From Candidatus Margulisiibacteriota bacterium (GTDB lineage: Bacteria; Margulisbacteria; Termititenacia; Termititenacales; Termititenacaceae), in contig JAITIE010000154.1 in the NCBI GenBank assembly GCA_031279615.1, positions 1 through 18,841 of the forward strand: a DNA stretch of 18,841 bases, written 5' to 3'. The position numbers and the translations under genes were made by a program. How positions within the stretch are numbered: position 1 is the stretch's first letter; each line of letters opens with the position of its first letter. Of this stretch, positions 13,741-18,841 are shown in pieces. Under the pieces are notes generated by a model. It searched no databases, had not been told where the DNA came from, and saw nothing but the letters and a program-made list of their open reading frames with translations.

Positions 13741-13878
13741 TTAGTTTAACGACATCGCCACCGTGGCGGTCACCGTGCCGAAATCCATATTATATTCCAG
13801 CGTTTTGATTTTTTGCGCTTTTTTGCAGCCCTCTTCGCCGGCTTTACGGATCAAATCTTTGATGTCTTTTTCTTTCAT
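13741..13878 (-). CDS. Small 45-residue protein of unknown function
   Basis: The frame reads MKEKDIKDLIRKAGEEGCKK, then a 25-residue second half, ending TVTATVAMSLN. AAAGGCGG (13891-13884) lies 5 nt before the ATG, a convincing ribosome-binding site. The first half looks like a charged helix. The second, from about LEYN on, looks like two short beta strands. Codon use matches the GC-rich neighbours (GCC, GGC, CTG, ACG), supporting a real gene. It is upstream of, and may be read through into, the GNAT pair. I do not recognise a family. Confidence 0.6.
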   Translation of the reverse strand: MKEKDIKDLIRKAGEEGCKKAQKIKTLEYNMDFGTVTATVAMSLN

Positions 13879-13979
13879 GTTAACCGCCTTTCATTGACAG
13901 ACATACCCATATTGGCCGGATTTATACCTGACGATAGATTGAAAGTTTTTGTTGTAAAACTTGGGAAAAAAGCCGGTTA

Positions 13980-13988
13980 TGTTATAAT
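13980..13988 (+). promoter_or_regulatory. Promoter of the coiled-coil protein gene
   Basis: TGT-TATAAT with TTGGGA (13961-13966) 16 nt upstream of the hexamer. Unlike the leaderless promoters, it is 20 nt from the ATG and is followed by AAGGGGG (13999-14005). Confidence 0.5.
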
Positions 13989-14008
13989 TACTTTTTTTAA
14001 GGGGGATT

Positions 14009-14326
14009 ATGAAACTCGACCATCTACAGCAGGTGCAGACCCAGCAGGCACAGCAGGCGCAAAAAGCCCTGCAGGCGAGCAAGCCACAGCAAAATCGCGA
14101 TGAGCTGGCCAAAGCTTTTTTGGCTTCGTGGGCATTGGCTGACAAGGCGGCGGAAGTCGCCCAGGCGGATAAAAAACAAAAACAGGAAGAGCAGAAAAAA
14201 CGCCAAAGGCATTTCACCAAAGAGGATTACGAAAGCTCCAATGAACTGGACGATATTTTGGCCGAGATCGACGCGCGGCTGGAAAAAATGCTGGAGATCG
14301 CCAAACAAATAGAGAGCGCGGAATGA
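14009..14326 (+). CDS. Small Gln/Ala/Lys-rich coiled-coil protein
   Basis: This is a 105-residue protein with a good promoter and an AAGGGGG ribosome-binding site 3 nt before the ATG. The N-terminus is rich in Gln and Ala (HLQQVQTQQAQQAQKALQAS), followed by a long charged helix (ADKKQKQEEQKKRQRHF) and a C-terminal helix with a heptad-like LDDILAEIDARLEKMLEIAK. It therefore appears entirely helical, with coiled-coil propensity, soluble, without signal or membrane segment. No family is recognised, and low complexity makes homology searches unreliable. Its stop codon is 3 nt from the convergent ATPase gene. It might be a structural or adaptor protein, but nothing in the context defines a role. 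Confidence 0.65.
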   Translation: MKLDHLQQVQTQQAQQAQKALQASKPQQNRDELAKAFLASWALADKAAEVAQADKKQKQEEQKKRQRHFTKEDYESSNELDDILAEIDARLEKMLEIAKQIESAE

Positions 14327-14329
14327 TGC

Positions 14330-15496
14330 CTATAATAATGCCTCTGTTGCTTGGCGCCAATTGAGCAGGCGGTAGGTGGATGTTTGAGTTTCGGTATGGC
14401 CGGTGTAAATAACAGCGGCTTGAGAGGACGGCGCGGTTATTTTTAAACTATTCCAGTATTTTAGTCCTTTGGTAAAATCAGAGGCAAAAGTGCCGCCTTT
14501 TTTGATTTCTACCGGGATGAGTTTTTGTCCGCGTTTTAAGAGCAGATCGATTTCGTGACCGTTTTTTTCACGAAAGAAATAAAGATAATCCGGACTTTTA
14601 CGATTTAACAGCTCTTTTTTAATATCAGCGATTATAAAGTTCTCAAAAATAGACCCGATCAAATAATGAGTTTCAAGTTCACGCGCGTTTTTTAGGTCCA
14701 GCAGATAACATAACAGCCCCGTGTCGTAAAAATATATTTTCGGCATTTTGGTCAGCTGTTTGCCGATATTTTTGTGCCAGGGTTCAAGCGCAAAAATAAT
14801 ATAAGTTGCTTCCAAAATAGACAGCCAGTCTTTGATAGTAGTCGAAGTGACGCCGATATCGTTAGCGAGGCTGGAGGCGTTAAAAGGCTGGGCGATACGT
14901 CCGGCCAGCAAACGCACGAACTTGCGAAAAAGGCGCAAATTACTAACGTTTTTTATTTGCCGCACATCGCGTTCGATATAGGTGGAGGTATATTCTTCAT
15001 AGTACACGGTCGGATTTAGCCTGCGGTCAAAAATGGCTGGATAACCGCCAGTGAAAATCTTGGCGTAGAGATTTTTCAGCGGCAATTTGCTTTGGGCGAT
15101 TTCAGAATTGACCAGCGGCGGCAAGGTAAGATACGCGGCGCGTCCGGTCAGGGATTGGGCTATTTTGGCGCTCAGGAGAAGATTTTCACTGCCGGAAACT
15201 ATGTAGCTGCCCATAATCTTTTGCTCGTCAACCACAGCTTGAATATAAGAAAGCAGTTCGGGAACACGCTGCACCTCATCAATAATTATTTTTGCTTGCT
15301 TGGAATTAATGAAAGCGGCGGGATCTTCCGTGAAGAGCCGGTAAGTTTCTATATTTTCGAGATTGAAATATTTATAATTCTTGAAATAAGTTTTAAGAAA
15401 AGTTGTTTTGCCGCTTTGTCTGGGGCCGGTCACGGCGAGGACCGGAAATAGTTTTTTGTATTTTTCCGCCGTGGAAATAATGTTTCTTGGAAGCAT
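14330..15496 (-). CDS. ATP-binding protein of the AAA_14/DUF4143 family
   Basis: This is a 388-residue protein. The N-terminal AAA_14 P-loop domain shows Walker A GPRQSGKTT (24-32) and Walker B AKIIIDEVQRVPEL (Asp73, Glu74), with an SGSENLLL sensor-like segment and TGRAAYLTLPPL. The middle has a winged-helix-like segment (FNASSLANDIGVTSTTIKDWLSILEATYI). The C-terminal DUF4143 part has HEIDLLLKRGQKLIPVEIKKG, a D-x-n-E-x-K arrangement of the PD-(D/E)XK nuclease fold. The length is typical of the family. These proteins are scattered, often multicopy genes in host-associated bacteria. Their function is poorly known, and links to mobile or conflict systems have been suggested. Here it stands alone, with its own promoter next to a perfect inverted repeat, splitting the polysaccharide genes from rfbB. 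Confidence 0.9.
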   Translation of the reverse strand: MLPRNIISTAEKYKKLFPVLAVTGPRQSGKTTFLKTYFKNYKYFNLENIETYRLFTEDPAAFINSKQAKIIIDEVQRVPELLSYIQAVVDEQKIMGSYIVSGSENLLLSAKIAQSLTGRAAYLTLPPLVNSEIAQSKLPLKNLYAKIFTGGYPAIFDRRLNPTVYYEEYTSTYIERDVRQIKNVSNLRLFRKFVRLLAGRIAQPFNASSLANDIGVTSTTIKDWLSILEATYIIFALEPWHKNIGKQLTKMPKIYFYDTGLLCYLLDLKNARELETHYLIGSIFENFIIADIKKELLNRKSPDYLYFFREKNGHEIDLLLKRGQKLIPVEIKKGGTFASDFTKGLKYWNSLKITAPSSQAAVIYTGHTETQTSTYRLLNWRQATEALL

Positions 15497-15502
15497 ATCT
15501 GA

Positions 15503-15508
15503 ATTATA
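15503..15508 (-). promoter_or_regulatory. -10 element, leaderless start of the DUF4143 ATPase
   Basis: A perfect TATAAT on the minus strand is followed by 6 nt (TCAGAT) and the ATG at 15496. No ribosome-binding site is present. The -35 position falls within the inverted repeat at 15516-15552. Confidence 0.55.
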
Positions 15509-15515
15509 GCGCCAT

Positions 15516-15552
15516 TTGGCTAAATTTCAAGTATCACTTGAAATTTAGCCAA
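15516..15552. repeat. Perfect 17-bp inverted repeat, probable operator
   Basis: TTGGCTAAATTTCAAGT (15516-15532) is exactly complementary to 15536-15552, separated by ATC. No T-run follows on either strand, so it is a poor intrinsic terminator. It begins 7 bp upstream of the ATPase -10 and covers its -35 region, as an operator would. Confidence 0.7.
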
Positions 15553-15617
15553 TCAACAAAACCGTCCGGCAAAGAGATACCGCGGCCTAGTCCAAAATAA
15601 CGAAACACAGGATTTTA

Positions 15618-15626
15618 TGTTAAAAT
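15618..15626 (+). promoter_or_regulatory. Extended -10 promoter, leaderless start of rfbB
   Basis: TGT-TAAAAT is followed by 7 nt (TTGGCTT) and the ATG at 15634. No ribosome-binding site and no clear -35. Confidence 0.55.
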
Positions 15627-15633
15627 TTGGCTT

Positions 15634-16689
15634 ATGAAAAAAATCCTCATCACCGGCGGGGCGGGGTTTATCGGCTCGGCTTTTGTCCGGCAGACTTTGC
15701 GGAAACATCCTGATTATCAGGTTATCAATCTGGACGCGCTGACCTACGCCGGCAATCTGGAGACGCTGGCGGACGTTGAGAAAAATCCTAATTACCGTTT
15801 TATCAAAGGCGATATCGGCGCTAAAGATTTGGTCGAGCAGCTTTTTGCCGAGGGACTGGATTATGTGGTTAATTTTGCCGCGGAGTCGCATGTAGACCGC
15901 TCGATTGCCGGACCGGAGATTTTCGCGCGGACTAATATTCTCGGCACGCAAAATCTGCTGGAGGCCGCGCGCCGATACTGGCCGGTTCGAGAGCCTCACC
16001 GGCCGGCGGACGGAGCGGAAAGTCCGGCGCCAAGATATTTGCAAGTGTCCACCGATGAGGTTTACGGCACGCTGGGACAAACTGGTTATTTCACTGAAGA
16101 GACGCCGCTGCAGCCAAATTCACCGTACAGCGCCAGCAAAGCCGGAGCGGATCTGCTGGTCCGCGCTTATTTTCAAACCTTTGGCCTGCCGCTTTTGACG
16201 ACGCGTTGCTCCAATAATTACGGGCCGTATCAATTTCCCGAAAAATTAATTCCGCTGATGATCAGCAACGCGCTGGCCGACCGGCCTTTGCCAGTGTACG
16301 GCGACGGCCAAAATGTTCGCGATTGGCTGCACGTCAGCGATCATTGTGAGGCGATCGATATTGTTTTGCATCAAGGCGTGCCTGGCGAAGTTTACAATAT
16401 CGGCGGCCATAACGAAAAAGAAAATATTTATATTGTGAAGTTGATCTTGAGCGAGCTGAAAAAACCGGAGGCGCTGATCAAATATGTCAAAGATCGTCCC
16501 GGGCATGACCGGCGTTACGCTATCGACGCGGGCAAAATGGCCAAGTGTTTCGGCTGGCGGCCGCGTTACACTTTTGAGCAGGGCATCAAAGAAACACTGC
16601 AGTGGTATCTCGAAAATCAAGAATGGGTTAATTCTGTAAAATCCGGCGATTATCAGAAGTATTATGAGAAACAATATGCCGGACGCTAA
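15634..16689 (+). CDS. rfbB: dTDP-glucose 4,6-dehydratase
   Basis: This is a 351-residue short-chain dehydrogenase/reductase that converts dTDP-glucose to dTDP-4-keto-6-deoxyglucose, the step toward dTDP-rhamnose and related deoxysugars. The NAD-binding TGGAGFIGS is at 8-15, followed by NLDALTYAGN, NFAAESHVDRSI, VSTDEVYG (catalytic Thr140, Asp141, Glu142), YSASK (Tyr165, Lys169), RCSNNYGPYQFPEKLIPLMI and RDWLHVSDHCEAI. All are diagnostic of RfbB/RmlB rather than other epimerases. An extra segment of roughly 15-18 residues (about 115-133, WPVREPHRPADGAESPAPR) sits before the RYLQVSTDEVYG strand, where most relatives are shorter. The partners rfbA, rfbC and rfbD are not in the window. It is followed after 43 nt by a cupin gene on the same strand. 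Confidence 0.95.
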   Translation: MKKILITGGAGFIGSAFVRQTLRKHPDYQVINLDALTYAGNLETLADVEKNPNYRFIKGDIGAKDLVEQLFAEGLDYVVNFAAESHVDRSIAGPEIFARTNILGTQNLLEAARRYWPVREPHRPADGAESPAPRYLQVSTDEVYGTLGQTGYFTEETPLQPNSPYSASKAGADLLVRAYFQTFGLPLLTTRCSNNYGPYQFPEKLIPLMISNALADRPLPVYGDGQNVRDWLHVSDHCEAIDIVLHQGVPGEVYNIGGHNEKENIYIVKLILSELKKPEALIKYVKDRPGHDRRYAIDAGKMAKCFGWRPRYTFEQGIKETLQWYLENQEWVNSVKSGDYQKYYEKQYAGR

Positions 16690-16732
16690 CCACTGCGGTT
16701 TGGTTAACGCCCAGGCGGCTGGAAGGAGAATT

Positions 16733-17080
16733 ATGGCAAATTATATAGAAAACCGGCCCTGGGGTAGCTTTGAAGTTTTGCTGGATAATGTAAATTACAA
16801 AGTAAAAACTCTGACTGTCCGTCCGCAAAAACGTTTGAGCCTGCAGTCACACCGGCGCCGCAGTGAAAACTGGGTGGTTGTGGCCGGACAGGCTTACGTG
16901 GAGATCGACGATGAGTTTTTGATTTTGGACAAAGGCCAGCATGTGTTTATACCGATCGGCGCGAAGCACCGCCTGGAGAATAAAGGCGAGGTTGACCTCG
17001 TAGTTGTGGAAACGCAGACCGGTGATTATTTTGGCGAGGATGATATTGTGCGCTATGCTGATGATTTTCAGAGAACTTAA
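16733..17080 (+). CDS. Cupin, type II mannose-6-phosphate isomerase-like
   Basis: This is a 115-residue stand-alone cupin similar to the C-terminal domain of bifunctional ManC/type II phosphomannose isomerases. Family features are RPWGSFEVLL near the start, YKVKTLTVRPQKRLSLQSHRRRSENWVVVAGQAYV (the first cupin motif with HxxRxE-like residues; here H-R-R-R-S-E), KGQHVFIPIGAKHRLEN (second motif, His in KHRL) and VVVETQTGDYFGEDDIVR. The start at 16733 is chosen for AAGGAG (16723-16728) 4 nt upstream. Earlier in-frame ATGs overlap the end of rfbB and lack a site. It probably isomerises a sugar phosphate or binds a sugar nucleotide in the pathway that rfbB feeds, though a mannose role is not shown. 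Confidence 0.85.
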   Translation: MANYIENRPWGSFEVLLDNVNYKVKTLTVRPQKRLSLQSHRRRSENWVVVAGQAYVEIDDEFLILDKGQHVFIPIGAKHRLENKGEVDLVVVETQTGDYFGEDDIVRYADDFQRT

Positions 17081-17083
17081 CCG

Positions 17084-18841
17084 ATGAGCCAGCTGGGGGA
17101 TTTTTTCTGGAACGGCTTATATTTTCTTTGGGGTGACGGCATCTATGCCGCGCCGCTGAGCGTTTTATTAATAACGGTCTGGCTAATTTTCCGGCGCAGG
17201 ATTAAACACTCCGGCTGGCGCAGCGGCGGCGCGGCGCTTTTTCTACTGGTTTTTTGCGCGATGAGCGAGCTTTTTGTCCAGCGCGGCGGCGCGCTGGGCG
17301 GATTGACGGCGGATATTCTCAAAAATTATTTTGGCGCAATCGGCGCTTATTTTTGTTTGCTGGTTTTGCTCTGGCTGTCCGTGCTTTTAATGCTCAACTG
17401 CACGGTGAAAAATTTTGTGCTTTTTTTGTATAAAACTTTTGTCAGCGACAGCGCGCCGCCGCCCAAACGTCCGGCTTTGCCGCGCGCGCCGAGACCGCAG
17501 AAAATAAATCCTGTCCCCCCGCGCGCGCCTCAAACCATACCGCCCGCGCGGCGGCAAGTCGTTCCGCCCCCGCCGGTAGTACGGCAAGTCAGGGCGGCCG
17601 CCAGCCCTAAACCGACCGCGCCGCGCTATATCAGCAAAGCGGGTAATTATAATTTTCCGCCTTTGAAACTCCTGCGGCCGCCGGTCGATCCGCGCGAGAC
17701 CCAGCGGCGGCAGGCGGCGCAGTTTTATCAGGACAAGCAGTTGTTGGAAAACACACTGGCCAGTTTTAACGTCAAGGCCACAGTGACGAATGTTTGTCAG
17801 GGGCCGTCGGTGACGCGCTATGAGTTGACGCCCGGCCACGGCGTGCGCGTGAATAAGATTGCCAGTCTGGCTGATGATATTTCCCTGAATATGGCCGCGG
17901 CGGTGCGTATCGAAGCGCCGGTGCCCGGCAAATCGGTGGTCGGCATTGAAGTGCCCAATCAAGTGTCGCGTCCGGTCAATCTTTCGGAGCTGGCCGGTCA
18001 GCCGGAATTTAACCGGCATCCGCTGACTACCGCGCTGGGTTTGGATATAGCCGGCAGTCCGGTTTTTTGCTCTTTGCAGGATATGCCGCATCTGCTCATT
18101 GCCGGCGCGACTGGTTCCGGCAAGTCGGTCTGCGTCAATTCCCTGATCATGTCGATCCTGCTTAAATCCGCGCCGCAGGACGTGCGTTTTGTGATGATCG
18201 ATCCTAAAAAAGTGGAGCTGAGCATTTACAACGATTTGCCGCATCTGGCCGCGCCGGTGGTTGACGACGCGCAAATGGCGCAGATAGTTTTAAAACACTG
18301 GGCGCTGCCGGAAATGGAAAACCGCTATGAAGAGTTCAAAAAAGTCGGCGCGCGCAATATCGAGGATTTCAACCGCCGGCAGGGCAGGCATTTGCCCTAT
18401 GTGGTGATAATTATTGACGAGCTGGCCGACTTGATGCTGGTCGCGTCTAAAAATGTGGAGGAGTCTATCAACCGTCTGGCCGCCAAAGGCCGCGCGGCCG
18501 GACTGCATTTGGTGATCGCCACGCAGCGCCCTTCGGTGGATGTGATCACCGGCTTGATCAAGGCCAATGTGCCGTCGCGCGTCGCCTTTGCGGTCAAGTC
18601 GCAGATCGACTCGCGCACGATTATTGACGGCATGGGCGCGGAGAAACTGCTCGGCAAAGGCGACATGCTTTATTCGCCGCTCGGCGCGCGGCAGATCCGG
18701 CGTGTGCAGGGCGTGTTTGTTTCCGACGGGGAGATCAATCAAGTCACCCGCTTTATCCGCGCGCAGGCTCCGCCAGCGTATGAACTGGACTTAAGCAAAT
18801 TGCGCGCGCAGGCTGAGCAGACGGAGGACGCCGACAAACTG
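17084..18841 (+). CDS. ftsK: DNA translocase FtsK/SpoIIIE, partial at the right edge
   Basis: The first 586 codons of a gene running off the window. The N-terminus has three clear hydrophobic segments (about 22-36, 49-65 and 84-106), fewer than the usual four. A Pro/Arg-rich linker follows (about 122-190). The motor then shows TVTNVCQGPSVTRYEL, Walker A GATGSGKS (341-348), Walker B VVIIIDE (440-446) and the FtsK signature HLVIATQRPSVDVITGLIKANVPSRVAFAV, DSRTIID and LLGKGDML. FtsK anchors in the septum and pumps DNA toward the dif site, using a C-terminal gamma domain that would lie beyond the edge. The ATG begins 3 nt after the cupin stop with no strong ribosome-binding site, so it may be coupled to that gene. 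It is a housekeeping gene and probably marks the native chromosome boundary of the glycan region. Confidence 0.93.
   Translation, partial: MSQLGDFFWNGLYFLWGDGIYAAPLSVLLITVWLIFRRRIKHSGWRSGGAALFLLVFCAMSELFVQRGGALGGLTADILKNYFGAIGAYFCLLVLLWLSVLLMLNCTVKNFVLFLYKTFVSDSAPPPKRPALPRAPRPQKINPVPPRAPQTIPPARRQVVPPPPVVRQVRAAASPKPTAPRYISKAGNYNFPPLKLLRPPVDPRETQRRQAAQFYQDKQLLENTLASFNVKATVTNVCQGPSVTRYELTPGHGVRVNKIASLADDISLNMAAAVRIEAPVPGKSVVGIEVPNQVSRPVNLSELAGQPEFNRHPLTTALGLDIAGSPVFCSLQDMPHLLIAGATGSGKSVCVNSLIMSILLKSAPQDVRFVMIDPKKVELSIYNDLPHLAAPVVDDAQMAQIVLKHWALPEMENRYEEFKKVGARNIEDFNRRQGRHLPYVVIIIDELADLMLVASKNVEESINRLAAKGRAAGLHLVIATQRPSVDVITGLIKANVPSRVAFAVKSQIDSRTIIDGMGAEKLLGKGDMLYSPLGARQIRRVQGVFVSDGEINQVTRFIRAQAPPAYELDLSKLRAQAEQTEDADKL

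Noticed and set aside
13813..14103. A 96-codon plus-strand frame covering the promoter of the coiled-coil gene.
   Set aside because: It lies antisense to the 45-residue gene and overlaps the promoter and start of the 14009 gene in another frame, and the translation has no sensible composition.
15980..16004. The 7-bp inverted repeat in rfbB as a terminator.
   Set aside because: It is inside the coding sequence, has an 11-nt loop and no T-run.
17387..18274. A 295-codon minus-strand frame inside ftsK.
   Set aside because: It is an antisense by-product of GC-rich codons; ftsK on the other strand has all its motifs.

Overview
The window is a bacterial chromosome segment dominated by genes for building, modifying and trimming a surface polysaccharide. 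Most of it has a moderately GC-rich, GCG/CGC-heavy style. Two stretches are visibly AT-richer: the left end (about 1-1300) and the methyltransferase gene at 11746-12642. I cannot name the organism. The mix of a GH8 glycanase, a carrier-protein ligase/decarboxylase cassette and many apparently leaderless genes suggests an uncultivated lineage. A margulisbacterial or elusimicrobial type is only a guess.

Layout. (1) 1-1112, minus strand: a decayed XRE-type regulator, then a GHKL ATPase and a STAS-like (DUF4325-type) protein, which form a small regulatory pair. (2) 1190-3780, plus: a short leader ORF and a large GH8 glycoside hydrolase that carries an inserted beta domain and a C-terminal beta domain. 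(3) 3802-7693, plus: a tight four-gene operon with an acyl carrier protein, an AMP-forming ligase, a fold-III PLP decarboxylase and a GNAT-like transferase. The genes overlap or abut, so the proteins probably work together to make an ACP-bound group and transfer it. (4) 7644-10929, minus: a GT4 glycosyltransferase preceded by one 697-residue protein that fuses an O-antigen ligase/polymerase-type membrane domain to a NodB polysaccharide deacetylase. (5) 10976-11701, plus: an unknown 241-residue protein. (6) 11746-12642, plus: an AT-rich SAM methyltransferase with a run of 14 G inside the coding sequence, which looks like a phase-variable switch. (7) 12648-13878, minus: a 45-residue protein and two overlapping RimJ/RimL-like acetyltransferases. 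(8) 14009-14326, plus: a small coiled-coil protein. (9) 14330-15496, minus: an AAA_14/DUF4143 ATPase whose promoter abuts a perfect 17-bp inverted repeat. (10) 15634-18841, plus: rfbB, a cupin resembling the C-terminal domain of type II phosphomannose isomerases, and ftsK, which runs off the right edge.

How it works together (inference). RfbB feeds dTDP-sugar precursors, and the GT4 enzyme and the polymerase domain assemble a glycan. The NodB domain deacetylates it, the ACP cassette, the GNATs and the methyltransferase decorate it, and the GH8 enzyme may cut it. The poly-G switch could make one decoration vary between cells.

A striking regulatory pattern recurs. At least six genes on both strands have a TAnnnT -10 hexamer, often with an upstream TGn, exactly 6 or 7 nt before the ATG and no ribosome-binding site. 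That implies leaderless mRNAs. Other genes have ordinary AGGAG-type sites. I saw no tRNA, rRNA, CRISPR array, insertion sequence or strong intrinsic terminator.
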